The notes under the pieces: generated by a model
The model's input: only the letters and a program-made list of their open reading frames with translations
Databases searched by the model: none
Told to the model about the DNA's origin: nothing
Source: Bin87 sp034423595
GTDB taxonomy: Bacteria > Chloroflexota > Dehalococcoidia > Lucifugimonadales > UBA3495
DNA length: 64,000 bases
Assembly (NCBI GenBank): GCA_965207025.1
Contig: OZ242258.1
Location: forward strand, 1,550,001 to 1,614,000
Direction: 5' to 3'
Shown: positions 8,416 to 17,468 of the stretch, piece by piece
How positions within the stretch are numbered: position 1 is the first letter of the stretch
Layout: each line of letters begins with the position of its first letter
Made by a program: the position numbers and the translations under genes

Positions 8416-8440
8416 CGGGTGTTCTCCTTGTCGGTTCGGG

Positions 8441-9316
8441 TCAGTCAAACCCCAACCTCTTTTCTTTCAGACTGGTGAAACGTCCGCCTTGTCCTATCAC
8501 CAAATGGTCGAGTAGTTCAATATCCATGAGCTTTCCGGCGGCGATCAGATCTCGCGTAATCGCCACGTCCTCCGGGCTCGGCGTCGGATCTCCCGACGGG
8601 TGATTATGCACCACAATGATCGATGGAGCATTTTCGCGGACTGCCGGACGCAACACTTCGGCCGGGCGTACCGCGCTGCTGTTCACCGTACCAATATAAA
8701 CCTCACGCTTGGCTACAACCTGATTGCGTGTATTCAGCAACAATACAACCAGATGCTCTTGCGCCAGCAGCGACATCTCCGCCGCCACCAGGTTCGCGGC
8801 GTCCTGCGGGCAGGAGATCTGCGCTCTTTCCTCCGGCGCCAGCGATGCGATACGCCGGCCCAACTCCAGGGCCGCCAGAATCTCACACGTTTTGGCGTCG
8901 CTCAAACCACGCTGTCCGCTGAGTTCACCGTAGCCGACCCGTGCCAGCCCTCCCAACCCCTCAAACTCCGCCAGCACCCGCGTCGCCACGCTGATGGCGT
9001 TTTCCCCGGCGATGCCGGTCCGGAGCAGAATCGCAACTAGTTCGGCGTTGTTCAGGTAGCGCGAACCGTGCTCCCGCAGTCGTTCCCGTGGGCGTTCCTG
9101 CGCCGGCAGTTGTCTGATGGTGGGCTGGTACGAAGGACGCTTCAGGCAGCGGGGCGCCGGTTTTGCGTCGGAGGAACCAATCGGCTCGGCATTATCGGGA
9201 GTCTCGGGAATTTCTGCTGAGACCCCGGCGATGACTTCCTCAAGATAGGCACGGAAATCATCCAGCGCAGCGGCTTCGGCGGGCGATCCGGCAATGACCA
9301 TCATCCTCTCCGGCAC
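8441..9316 (-). CDS. radC: RadC-family JAB/JAMM protein
   Basis: A member of the RadC (UPF0758) family; the biological role is unsettled despite the DNA-repair name. The 291-residue protein has an N-terminal helix-hairpin-helix part (RPRERLREHGSRYLNNAELVAILLRTG) and a C-terminal JAMM metalloprotease-like domain with HNHPSGDPTPSPED carrying the zinc-binding His-x-His and Asp. The first about 65 residues, including Pro-rich stretches, are an extension beyond the usual start (IRQLPAQERP). It may be co-transcribed with the cupin. Confidence 0.9.
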   Translation of the reverse strand: MPERMMVIAGSPAEAAALDDFRAYLEEVIAGVSAEIPETPDNAEPIGSSDAKPAPRCLKRPSYQPTIRQLPAQERPRERLREHGSRYLNNAELVAILLRTGIAGENAISVATRVLAEFEGLGGLARVGYGELSGQRGLSDAKTCEILAALELGRRIASLAPEERAQISCPQDAANLVAAEMSLLAQEHLVVLLLNTRNQVVAKREVYIGTVNSSAVRPAEVLRPAVRENAPSIIVVHNHPSGDPTPSPEDVAITRDLIAAGKLMDIELLDHLVIGQGGRFTSLKEKRLGFD

Positions 9317-9382
9317 AATATAGTGTCGCCGGCCAGTCTAAAGTGATTGCCGTAGATTGCGCTACGGCGCGCTGTCATCAAT

Positions 9383-10489
9383 TTACCGGCTCGGCAGAAA
9401 TTCGTGGGCGTCCAGGTCATCGATGGCGGTCAAGGTGCGAGTCAAGAATACTTCCGCCAGTTGACGGCTGCGGTCGCTGGAGAAATCGAGCTGACCGCCG
9501 GCGACAATCGGAGTCAGGAGACAACCCAGCATGACCTGGCGATAGCTACGCCAGCATTCCTCGAGCGTGAAGTCTTCCACCCCGGTACTGTGAAGGACTT
9601 GGTGATACTCGGACAGGATCTCCCGCTCAATCTCCCGGCGAACTTCGGGAGCCACGCTGGAGGACAGGAAATAGGCCACGTCGTACAGTCCAGTCGATAT
9701 GCCGCAAACCTGCCAGTCAACGACGGCAAATTCATCGTTGCCGACGGCTCCGAAGAACATGTTGTCCAGCCGGAAATCGCCGTGGGAAAATGTTCTCGGC
9801 CCGGCGGCTACGGCGTCCAGGTACTCAACAATACTTCGCCCATACTCTTCGGCGAGCGACCGCATCCGGTCCGGGAAAAGGTGCCCGAAACGGTTGAGAG
9901 CAGACGGCAGGCTGGCCTGATATACCGCACGAACCACCGGACGGCGTTCCGGGTTCGCGGACTCATGGAAACCCGATATGGGCGGTTCGTCCACCTTGTT
10001 CCAGAAGCGTCCGTGCAGGCGGGCCGCCGCCCGGACGGCGGTTTTGGCCTGCTCTGCGCTGGCTCCGTCGAGCTGATCCACCCACGCCATCTCGCGAAAA
10101 TCTTCCAACACCAACACAAAGCGGTGGCTACTGTCATCGAAGTCGCCATACAGCAGGGCCGGCGATCGGACCGGAATGTGGGGCGCGACGTGGCGATAAC
10201 AGGCATACTCCCGGTAGTACAACCCCAGCGTTCGGGCAGTCTGCACCGTTTCCGAGTGTGAGCTGGGTAGCTTGACTATGACGGTTTCCGGGCCGCCGGA
10301 GTCCACATCTCTGTAAGACAGATGGCAGCGCAGGATTTTCCCGACCAGACCAAGCCCGGCGCCGATGTCGTCAGTTGCGACATCACGTATCTCAGGGGTG
10401 GCGGACACGCCCCCTGAAGACAACGCCTGCTGTATCCAGCCGGCCGTGATTGCGTCTTCGTTTTCGGGGATGGGGAGTTCTTTGGGCAC
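9383..10489 (-). CDS. Aminoglycoside-phosphotransferase-like kinase
   Basis: A choline-kinase/APH-fold protein of 368 residues. Visible motifs are ETVIVKLPSS (nucleotide-binding strand with Lys), the Brenner motif FSHGDFRLDNMFFG (catalytic Asp, then Asn) and FAVVDWQVCGISTGLYDVAYFLS (DxD-type metal site). It resembles the phosphotransferase families often found near acyl-CoA metabolism. I use GTG at 10489; the frame stays open to 10558, but that part is encoded by a palindromic repeat (10516-10543) and is unlikely to be native protein. No clear ribosome site supports either start. The substrate is unknown. Confidence 0.8.
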   Translation of the reverse strand: MPKELPIPENEDAITAGWIQQALSSGGVSATPEIRDVATDDIGAGLGLVGKILRCHLSYRDVDSGGPETVIVKLPSSHSETVQTARTLGLYYREYACYRHVAPHIPVRSPALLYGDFDDSSHRFVLVLEDFREMAWVDQLDGASAEQAKTAVRAAARLHGRFWNKVDEPPISGFHESANPERRPVVRAVYQASLPSALNRFGHLFPDRMRSLAEEYGRSIVEYLDAVAAGPRTFSHGDFRLDNMFFGAVGNDEFAVVDWQVCGISTGLYDVAYFLSSSVAPEVRREIEREILSEYHQVLHSTGVEDFTLEECWRSYRQVMLGCLLTPIVAGGQLDFSSDRSRQLAEVFLTRTLTAIDDLDAHEFLPSR

Positions 10490-10515
10490 GATGCGCGGTC
10501 CGTAAGTAGAAGCGG

Positions 10516-10546
<31 letters not shown>

Positions 10547-10608
10547 GGTCACCCACAATCCTGAAGAGATTGCAATCCGCCTGAGCCGGGCCCTAGCAAT
10601 AGCGGGTG

Positions 10609-12255
10609 CTAGTCAAAGCGGAACTTGGAGAAAGTACCCTCTTCCTTGGTAATGAATTCCAGCAGCGCAGGGCGTCCGTCGGCATTGGCCTGCATCGCGC
10701 GTTGCATGGCCGGCTTGATCTCGTCCGGGGTGTGGATCTGCTCTGCGTATGCACCCAGAGCAACCGCCACCTGGTAGAAATCACCGCTGAGGTCTTTGAG
10801 ACCGTAACGCTCGACGGCGGTAGGGATGCGGCTGTCAGGATAGATGGCCATGGTGGAGTTGTTCATCACCACCGTGGTGATCGGAATGTTGGCACGAACC
10901 GCGGTTTCCACGTCCAGGCCCACCATGCCAAACGCGGCGTCTCCCATAAAGTTGATGACCATCTTTTCAGGAGCCGCCATCTTGGCGCCCATCGCCAGAC
11001 CCAGGCTGTACCCCAACTGCGTGGACTTGCCCCATCCGATGAAACTGCGCGGCGCACGGGCTTCCCAGAACGGCGACACCTGTTCGCGCGGGCTCCCGGA
11101 TTCGTGGGTGACGATCGTGTTGTCCAGGTCAACGGTGTGCATTATGTCCCATACCACTCGGTACGGGTTCAGCGGCACCTCGTCGCTGTTGAGCCGGGGC
11201 AACCACTCGGCCATCCACGCCTCCCTGCTGGCGGTGATTTCGTCGGCAAGTTCCTGGTTCGGGGCGCGTTGCTGCGCCCCCTGCGCCTTCAACTCGTCGA
11301 TGAATTGACGCAGTGCCAGCTTGGCATCCCCGAGGATGGGATACTGAGTGCGGTAGTCTTTGTTTATGTCACCATCGCCATTGGTGAGATGGATCAGCGT
11401 TTTACCGGCGGGAATAGGGACAGTAAAGCTGCTCTTGGTGAAGCTGACGCCCACGCCGAAAACAACGTCGCAGTTGGTGAGGAACCGATGCACCGGCCCG
11501 GTCTGGCTGGACCCGCCGACTCCGAGAGACAGGGGATGATTTTCCGGGAAGGCACTCTTGCCTTCTAGGGTAGTCAGTACCGGGATTTGCAGGAACTCAG
11601 CCAGTTCGAGCAACTCGTCGGTGGCCTCGGCGTACATTACTCCCTGGCCCGCCATGATTACCGGACGCTGCGCCGACAAGAATCCCCGCGCCGCGCGGGT
11701 AACCGCCGCCGGATCAGCCGCGACTCGCATCTGAACGGGCGGGATATAGTCAAAGTCTTCTTCGCTGATCTGATCGGACACCAGGTCGGACGGAATTTCC
11801 AGCAGCACCGGCCCCGGCTTGCCGGAGCGGAGCTTGGTGAACGCCTGCCGGAACAGTTCGGGCACGCGGTCTGCGAAGTTCACGTGGGCAGCCCACTTGG
11901 TGATGGAGTCGTAAGCCTGCACCGGGTGGAAGTTGGGCTCGACACCAAGACGATTCCGGGCCACGCCGGCCGGCAGGACCAGAATGGGCACCGAGTCAGC
12001 ATACGCCTGGGCAACCCCTCCGAATGCGTTCTCTGCGCCCGGACCGTTCTGGGCCAGGAAAATTCCGGTCTTCTTGCCGTTGGTGATGCGGGAGAATCCG
12101 TCGGCCATGTGTACGCCGGTGCGCTCCTGACGGCAAACTACCGGCCGGATGCCGGCAATGGCGGCGGCTTCAATGAGGGGATTGGACGGCATGACTGCGA
12201 TCCAGTCGACACCCTCCATCTTCAATACGTTGGCTACAGCGGTAACTCCGTCCAC
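10609..12255 (-). CDS. Thiamine-pyrophosphate-dependent enzyme (acetolactate-synthase fold)
   Basis: A 548-residue three-domain ThDP enzyme of the acetolactate synthase/oxalyl-CoA decarboxylase/benzoylformate decarboxylase superfamily. The Pyr domain has the activating Glu in CRQERTGVHMADGFSR. The central domain includes RPVIMAGQGVMYAEA. The PP domain has the metal motif beginning MGDAAFGMVGLDVET and ending VVMNNSTMAIY. The GTG start at 12255 has TTGGAGGAA upstream. No small regulatory subunit or ilv genes adjoin it, so classic acetolactate synthase is doubtful; the reaction is unassigned. It is downstream of an alpha/beta hydrolase on the same strand. Confidence 0.85.
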   Translation of the reverse strand: MDGVTAVANVLKMEGVDWIAVMPSNPLIEAAAIAGIRPVVCRQERTGVHMADGFSRITNGKKTGIFLAQNGPGAENAFGGVAQAYADSVPILVLPAGVARNRLGVEPNFHPVQAYDSITKWAAHVNFADRVPELFRQAFTKLRSGKPGPVLLEIPSDLVSDQISEEDFDYIPPVQMRVAADPAAVTRAARGFLSAQRPVIMAGQGVMYAEATDELLELAEFLQIPVLTTLEGKSAFPENHPLSLGVGGSSQTGPVHRFLTNCDVVFGVGVSFTKSSFTVPIPAGKTLIHLTNGDGDINKDYRTQYPILGDAKLALRQFIDELKAQGAQQRAPNQELADEITASREAWMAEWLPRLNSDEVPLNPYRVVWDIMHTVDLDNTIVTHESGSPREQVSPFWEARAPRSFIGWGKSTQLGYSLGLAMGAKMAAPEKMVINFMGDAAFGMVGLDVETAVRANIPITTVVMNNSTMAIYPDSRIPTAVERYGLKDLSGDFYQVAVALGAYAEQIHTPDEIKPAMQRAMQANADGRPALLEFITKEEGTFSKFRFD

Positions 12256-12315
12256 GGTTTGGTTCCTCCAAGATCAGATTTTACTGGGATACGCAGGATG
12301 AAACAGAGAGGAGAT

Positions 12316-13032
12316 TTAAGGGATTTCGGCAAGAAATGCGTCTAAAGCATGGTTGAATTCTTCGGGCTTTTCCACCATCGGAAAGTGCCCAGCATCCTTC
12401 ATCTTGATGAGCTGTGAACCCGGCACGGCGCGGTGAATTTCTTCTTCGTAGTCCCCGGTAGCCAGCGGGTCGTCCACTCCTTGAATCAGCAGTAGCGGCC
12501 TATCTAGTTGATGGATCCTGTCGCGGACGTCAAAGCGGTCTATGACCACCAGGTCCCGATACTGCGCTGCGGGGCCTACCTCGCGATGCCTCTGCAACAA
12601 CTCTGCCCGCAAATCCGGTTCGATGAAGTGCATGACGCGGTCCATCATCCTCAGCCACTTCTGGTACGTTTCTTCGTCTTCGGCGGCGTCAACGCGGAAC
12701 TGCAAGTCCTCGGGGCGCCTCTGTTTCGGTCGCATGGCAATCGTCATTAAGACCAGAGCCTTTACTTCTCCGGGATAGTCAAGGGCGTACTGCAACGCGA
12801 TGCAAGCACCCAGCGTAAACCCGCTCAACACCAGGTCGTGGTCGTGCCCTTTGGCATGGAGCCACCCCCGCAGCCAGTCGGTGTACCGCTCCACACTGCT
12901 GCAGGGAGTCCCATCAAGGTGTCCAGGCAAATGAGGGGCCAGACTGCCCGGAAAGTGCGCCAACTGGTTAACGTAGGAATCAGCGCATCCCCCAGCGCCG
13001 GGGCCGTGAATGAAAACCAGTTGCGTCATCAT
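12316..13032 (-). CDS. Alpha/beta hydrolase with Thr at the nucleophile position
   Basis: A 238-residue alpha/beta-hydrolase-fold protein. The oxyanion strand is VFIHGPGAGG, the charge-relay Asp lies in LLLIQGVDDPLATG and the His in DAGHFPMVEKPEEF. The nucleophile elbow, normally G-x-S-x-G, reads SGFTLGACIAL, so a threonine codon (ACG) stands where serine (TCG) is expected. This may be inactive, slow or specialised. Start: two adjacent ATG codons (13032 and 13029), with GAGG just upstream favouring the second. It precedes the TPP enzyme by 60 bp. Confidence 0.85.
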   Translation of the reverse strand: MMTQLVFIHGPGAGGCADSYVNQLAHFPGSLAPHLPGHLDGTPCSSVERYTDWLRGWLHAKGHDHDLVLSGFTLGACIALQYALDYPGEVKALVLMTIAMRPKQRRPEDLQFRVDAAEDEETYQKWLRMMDRVMHFIEPDLRAELLQRHREVGPAAQYRDLVVIDRFDVRDRIHQLDRPLLLIQGVDDPLATGDYEEEIHRAVPGSQLIKMKDAGHFPMVEKPEEFNHALDAFLAEIP

Positions 13033-13108
13033 AACCTCGCCGGCGTAAGGGCTGCGGGCATTCTAGGGGTGCCGGAGAATGGGGTCAAGGCGCGCGCCTC
13101 TGGGCGAT

Positions 13109-13552
13109 TCAAGCCCCCGACCATTCTGTGGCGCGATCCGGAGTGATCTTGATTACGGGACTGTTTTCCAGATCCATCTGCCGATACTGGTGGTATTTGT
13201 TACGCAGCAATGAGATCGCCACAGCTTGTTCCGGGCACGGTTCAAGCAGTTCGGCGCTGCCCTGAACCAGCAGATACCAAAGCCTCGACCAATCGGACTC
13301 GTAGTGGTCTATCGCCAGTGATACGCGGGGGTTGGCCAAGATGTTCCGGACTCGCCGCAGGCTTTTCAAATCGGCGCTTTTAGGTTTGGCGTCAAGCACG
13401 GAATAGATAATCCCGCCATCGCAGGCGAAGCAGAATGGGATGACGTGGGGCCGTCCCGCTTTATCGGCGGTGGCCAGATGACCCACCGGGGTTTGATTCA
13501 GCAGTTCAATTTGCCGGTCGCTGAGGACTGCGCCATCACGTTCGCCTGCCAT
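13109..13552 (-). CDS. PPOX-class F420-dependent oxidoreductase (TIGR03668-like)
   Basis: A 147-residue split-barrel flavin/deazaflavin-binding protein related to pyridoxamine phosphate oxidase. Characteristic stretches are PVGHLATADKAGRPHVIPFCF, SVLDAKPKS and RNILANPRVSLAIDHYESDW, followed by LWYLLVQGSAEL. These match the subgroup usually annotated as F420-dependent. It ends 1 bp from the start side of the nnr gene and is probably in the acpS-nnr transcript. The substrate is unknown. Together with the 44925 gene it hints that the organism makes coenzyme F420. Confidence 0.85.
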   Translation of the reverse strand: MAGERDGAVLSDRQIELLNQTPVGHLATADKAGRPHVIPFCFACDGGIIYSVLDAKPKSADLKSLRRVRNILANPRVSLAIDHYESDWSRLWYLLVQGSAELLEPCPEQAVAISLLRNKYHQYRQMDLENSPVIKITPDRATEWSGA

Positions 13553-13553
13553 A

Positions 13554-15122
13554 TCAGACCCGCAGTTGGTTGATTGTAGAGGGTATGTGTCGCAGCAGGT
13601 CGCTCGCCACGACGCCCGCGCTGCCCATACTGTTCCGTGCTACCTCGCCAGCCGTTCCGTGCAAGTAGCCGCCCAGCAGGGTCGCGTCGTATGGGTCCAA
13701 ACCCTGCGCCATCAGGCCGCCGATAATGCCGGTCAAAACGTCTCCGGTTCCGCCCGCCGCCAGCGCAGGATTAGCGAAAGGCAGGATGCATTGCCGGCCG
13801 TCGGGGGATGCGACGATGCTGTGGGCTCCCTTCAACAGCACCGTTTGGCCCCATTCCACCGCCGAGTTGCCGGCAATCCCAAGGCGGTCTGCCTGCACGC
13901 CGGCGGTAGGTTGCCAGGTCAGCGTAGCCATTTCGCCGGGGTGTGGTGTCAACACCGCGGAGCAGCACAGGCGGGCCGGCCAAGATTCGCAGCGGGCGAG
14001 GCTATTCAACCCGTCGGCGTCAATCACCGCCGGCGGCATCGGCAAGTCGGCGTCGGCCAATAGCAGCCGCTCCACGAACGCCGATGTTCCAGCCGACAAG
14101 CCCAGGCCACAACCTACCGCCAATGCCGAGTAACCGCCTAGACGTTCTCTGATTAGCCCCGCTGCCGTCGGGTCAATACGCCCATCGGTGTCGTCGGGCA
14201 GGGGTAAATGTATGGCTTCGGTCAATTTTGATGCAGCAATCGGGTACACGGATTCCGGGGTCGCCAGCGTAACTAGGCCCGCGCCGACCCGGTGCGCCGC
14301 CATGGCGGCCAGAACCGATGCGCCGACGAAGTTCCGGGAACCGGCGACGATCAACAGGTGTCCGTAAGTACCTTTATGTGAATCCAGCGGGCGGGCGGGC
14401 AGCAAAGCAGCGGCTGCCAAATCGGACATCCACTCGACCGGCAAGTCAATGCCGTCAAGGGCTCCGGACGGCAATCCAACGCCCAAGACCACCATCCGGC
14501 CAGCGTAGCCAGCTCCGGGGAAGTTGGCAACCCCGAACTTTGGGTAGCACAAGGCCAGCGTTACGTCGGCAACCATCGTGTTCTCGTCCGCTGCTCCGGT
14601 GTCCGGATTCACTCCCGTAGGCAGGTCTATTGCAACTACCGCAAGGCCGGGCCGTTCTTGGCGATGACGATTGACCATGGCCGACACGCCGGCAACCACT
14701 CCATTCAGAGGCCGGTAGCGCCCCGCTCCCAGGATGGCGTCTACCACTACTTGACAACTTGCCAGCAATTCGCCCAACCTGGATAAGTCGGCGTCATCAG
14801 CCGCGTCCAGTACCTCCACATCGTAGCGCAGCGCGTCGGTCATTTTGGGATCGTGGCCGGGGCGGCCCCGGACGACGTAGCAGCAAACCTCCGCGCCCCA
14901 ACGCCGGAGATGCCGCGCGATCACCAGGCCGTCCGCGCCGTTGTTGCCCGGTCCAATCAACAGAAGGGTTTTGCGACCCGCCGTGCCGCCCATGTGCCGG
15001 CGCACCTGCTGCGCGCAGGCCAGCCCGGCATTTTCCATCAAGGTGTCTTTGCTTACGCCGGCCCGTTCCGATGCGTCTTCCAGCGCCTGCATCTGGCCAA
15101 CGGTCACGACTTTGACAGTCAT
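13554..15122 (-). CDS. nnr: Bifunctional NAD(P)H-hydrate epimerase/dehydratase
   Basis: Repairs hydrated NAD(P)H. The N-terminal YjeF epimerase domain (about 1-220) begins VVTVGQMQALEDASERAGV and has LLIGPGNNGADGLVIARHL. The C-terminal ADP-dependent dehydratase domain (about 235-520) shows HKGTYGHLLIVAGSRNFVGA, the HPGEMATL strand and the ribokinase-like catalytic region AAGGTGDVLTGIIGGLMAQG. Both halves are complete in 522 residues. The ATG at 15122 lies three bases after the acpS stop, the classic acpS-nnr arrangement. Confidence 0.95.
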   Translation of the reverse strand: MTVKVVTVGQMQALEDASERAGVSKDTLMENAGLACAQQVRRHMGGTAGRKTLLLIGPGNNGADGLVIARHLRRWGAEVCCYVVRGRPGHDPKMTDALRYDVEVLDAADDADLSRLGELLASCQVVVDAILGAGRYRPLNGVVAGVSAMVNRHRQERPGLAVVAIDLPTGVNPDTGAADENTMVADVTLALCYPKFGVANFPGAGYAGRMVVLGVGLPSGALDGIDLPVEWMSDLAAAALLPARPLDSHKGTYGHLLIVAGSRNFVGASVLAAMAAHRVGAGLVTLATPESVYPIAASKLTEAIHLPLPDDTDGRIDPTAAGLIRERLGGYSALAVGCGLGLSAGTSAFVERLLLADADLPMPPAVIDADGLNSLARCESWPARLCCSAVLTPHPGEMATLTWQPTAGVQADRLGIAGNSAVEWGQTVLLKGAHSIVASPDGRQCILPFANPALAAGGTGDVLTGIIGGLMAQGLDPYDATLLGGYLHGTAGEVARNSMGSAGVVASDLLRHIPSTINQLRV

Positions 15123-15125
15123 ATT

Positions 15126-15560
15126 TCAGTCGGCGCGCGGGGCCGTGTCATCGCCCCACAGGACGGCTGCGGCCGCCTGACCAGATTCTTCGGTGTCGGG
15201 CCGGGAGGCGACGGCGACTACCATCGCGTAACCACGGGAGTGCGACAGGCTGATTGCGATTTCGGTTACGCCGAGGCGTTTTGCCCGGCGCAAGGCGCGC
15301 CCATGCAGCCGGGGACTGGGCGCACCACTGGGCGCGCGTATCACTTCCACGTCCCGCCAACCCACGCCACGGAATCCGGTGCCCAGCGATTTCATCACCG
15401 CTTCCTTGGCCGCGAACCGAGCGGCCAGGTTGGGCGCGCGGCCACGGCAGTAGGCGATCTCGGCGGGAGTGAACACACGCCTCAGAAACCGGTCGCCATA
15501 ACGCTCGAGTACGCTGGCGACTCGCTCGATTTCGATGAAATCTACTCCGGTAGTGAGCAT
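15126..15560 (-). CDS. acpS: Holo-[acyl-carrier-protein] synthase
   Basis: Transfers phosphopantetheine from CoA to acyl carrier protein. The 144-residue protein carries the diagnostic motifs TGVDFIEIERV (Asp for Mg) and RFAAKEAVMKSLGTGF (Glu and Lys). The later strand ISLSHSRGYAMVVAVA ends the core. About 20 residues beyond the usual end follow (PDTEESGQAAAAVLWGDD), Ala-rich and probably disordered. It is first in acpS-nnr-PPOX. A hairpin repeat (15604-15623) lies between it and metF. Confidence 0.95.
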   Translation of the reverse strand: MLTTGVDFIEIERVASVLERYGDRFLRRVFTPAEIAYCRGRAPNLAARFAAKEAVMKSLGTGFRGVGWRDVEVIRAPSGAPSPRLHGRALRRAKRLGVTEIAISLSHSRGYAMVVAVASRPDTEESGQAAAAVLWGDDTAPRAD

Positions 15561-15603
15561 TTTTTACATCGATGGATAGGATTTTGGCCGAATGTGGCTA
15601 TGG

Positions 15604-15623
15604 ATTCCCGCTTTCGCGGGAAT
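15604..15623. repeat. ATTCCCGC-TTTC-GCGGGAAT hairpin repeat, copy 1
   Basis: A perfect 8-bp inverted repeat with TTTC loop. Identical copies are at 20335-20354 and 37379-37398. This copy is in the metF-acpS spacer and is followed by a degenerate GGCGGGAATGATGG echo. Confidence 0.8.
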
Positions 15624-15652
15624 GACGGGGGAAGGCGGGAATGATGGAGATG

Positions 15653-16531
15653 TTACTCGCCGGTGTGACCGTCTATGCTCAGATCGCGCAGGATGTGGGA
15701 CACAGAATAGCGCCGGTTCAGCACGTAGAAATGAATGCCGGGGACACCGTTGGCCCAGAGGTCTTCAGCCTGACGCTTAGCGTGTTCGATTCCGATTTCG
15801 CGGACGGCACGGTTATCGTCGGAGAACCGCTCCAGGCGCTCGTCCAATTCGGCAGGAATGGTTGCGCCGCAAAGCGAGGTGAACCTCCGAATCTGGGGAG
15901 TGCTGAGGATGGGGAGCACGCCGGGGATCACGGGCACCGTGATTCCGGCGGCAGCAGCGCGCTCCTGGAAGCGGTAGAAGTAATCGTTGTCGTAAAACAG
16001 CTGGGTAATCAGAAAGTCTGCGCCTAAGTCCTGCTTCATGCAAGCGTATCTGATGTCCGTGTCCAGATTCTCTGATTCGGTGTGGCCTTCCGGATAGCAG
16101 GCTCCCGCGATGCCAAAATCGAAATTGTCCCTGATGTGGGTGATCAAATCAGTGGCGTGGGGAAATTCATCGACTCCTGGCTCGGTCCCGTTGCTGTCCG
16201 CAGGCCGGTCGCCTCGCAGGGCGATGACGTTTTCGATTCCCGCCCCTTGCAGTCTCTCCAGAACGCCGTGGACTTCGCTGCGAGTTTGGGCCACACAGGT
16301 AAGGTGTGCCATCACCTCAAGCTCGGTCTCAGCCTTGAGCCGCATGGTGATTTCTTCGGTGAAGGCGCGAGTGCCGCCGCCGGCGCCGTAGGTAACCGAT
16401 ACGAAATCGGGGTTGAATTCCTGCAATCCTTTGACTACATCGATGACGCCCGCAACTCCGTCGGCTTCCCGTGGCGGAAAGAACTCGAAAGAGACGGTGC
16501 GTCGTTGGTTCAGTAATTCCTTAATCTTCAA
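15653..16531 (-). CDS. metF: Methylenetetrahydrofolate reductase
   Basis: Reduces 5,10-methylene-THF to 5-methyl-THF for methionine synthesis or one-carbon flow. The 292-residue TIM barrel has VSFEFFPPRE (catalytic Glu), SVTYGAGGGTR, HLTCVAQTR, IENVIALRGDRP (FAD contact) and LITQLFYDNDYFYRF, all typical of bacterial MetF. The start is TTG at 16531 with AGGA about 9 nt upstream; no ATG fits. It is 29 bp downstream of the enoyl-CoA hydratase gene, and I see no riboswitch in that gap. Confidence 0.95.
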   Translation of the reverse strand: MKIKELLNQRRTVSFEFFPPREADGVAGVIDVVKGLQEFNPDFVSVTYGAGGGTRAFTEEITMRLKAETELEVMAHLTCVAQTRSEVHGVLERLQGAGIENVIALRGDRPADSNGTEPGVDEFPHATDLITHIRDNFDFGIAGACYPEGHTESENLDTDIRYACMKQDLGADFLITQLFYDNDYFYRFQERAAAAGITVPVIPGVLPILSTPQIRRFTSLCGATIPAELDERLERFSDDNRAVREIGIEHAKRQAEDLWANGVPGIHFYVLNRRYSVSHILRDLSIDGHTGE

Positions 16532-16560
16532 ATTGTCATCCTATTGTGGTGTAGATTGAT

Positions 16561-17352
16561 TCAAAATTCCGGCTGGCGCTTCTCCTTAAAGGCGGTGATA
16601 CCTTCTCTCGGATGGGGAGACGTTCCAAAAAGGTGAGTGAATGTTGCCCCTTCCAGCGCGACACCGTCCCGAAGAGGAACGTCCTGGCTGGAGCGAGCAA
16701 GAGACTTCATGAGCGCGAGGCCAGTGCGACTCTTGGTTCGCAAGCCTGCGAGGATACTTTCCAATTCCTCATCCAGCGATTCCGGCGGTGCGCAGCGCAG
16801 GGCAAGTCCCCATTCGACCGCCTCGGAGCCCGAGAGCCAGCGGCCGGTGGTGAGTAGTTCCATGGCGCGGGGCATTCCGACACGGCGCGGCAGACGCTGG
16901 GTCGAGCCGCCGCCGGGTATCAGTCCGAAATTGGCGTGCTGGTCGCCAATGCGGGCGTCTTCGGCAACGATTGCCATGTCGCAGGCCATCATCAGCTCCA
17001 TTCCTCCGGCCAGGGCGTAGCCATGCACGACCGCCAGCGTGGGTATGGGCAACTCTTCCAGACTGAATAGCGCGGCGTTCAGGTCGCGCACGTAGTCTGG
17101 AAGCAGGGCCAAGTCGTCAAATACCTGGTCGAAGTATAGTAGGTCGGCTCCAGCGCAGAATCCCCGTCCTTCTCCTCGCACAACCAACGCTTTGAGTGTT
17201 TGGTCTTCGGATATTTCTTTGGTGGCCCGCGAGAATTCGCGAAGCAACTCAAGACTCAGCGCATTCAGCGCGTCGGGTCGATTCAATCGAATCGTTGCAA
17301 CTCTATCGTTCCGTGCCAGTGTAATGTTGCTATACTGCATCCAGTACTCCAT
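16561..17352 (-). CDS. Enoyl-CoA hydratase/isomerase family protein
   Basis: A 263-residue crotonase-fold protein for CoA-ester chemistry. Landmarks are IRLNRPDALNALS, the oxyanion region GEGRGFCAGADLLYF, and AVVHGYALAGGMELMMACD. The second catalytic Glu region appears as FGLIPGGGSTQRLPRRVG, where the usual hydratase Glu is replaced by the P-G-G type seen in many divergent members. The start could be ATG at 17352 or 17340 (MQYSNITLAR). The substrate is not predictable. Confidence 0.85.
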   Translation of the reverse strand: MEYWMQYSNITLARNDRVATIRLNRPDALNALSLELLREFSRATKEISEDQTLKALVVRGEGRGFCAGADLLYFDQVFDDLALLPDYVRDLNAALFSLEELPIPTLAVVHGYALAGGMELMMACDMAIVAEDARIGDQHANFGLIPGGGSTQRLPRRVGMPRAMELLTTGRWLSGSEAVEWGLALRCAPPESLDEELESILAGLRTKSRTGLALMKSLARSSQDVPLRDGVALEGATFTHLFGTSPHPREGITAFKEKRQPEF

Positions 17353-17468
17353 TCGCTACGAGCATGGTAGCGTGCCCGCGCTCAATACTATACCAGACCT
17401 TGAATTGGCTGGTTGACGCCCAAGCTACAAGCAGCCCGCCTGAAGCTGCACGTTCATCGGAGAGGCCC

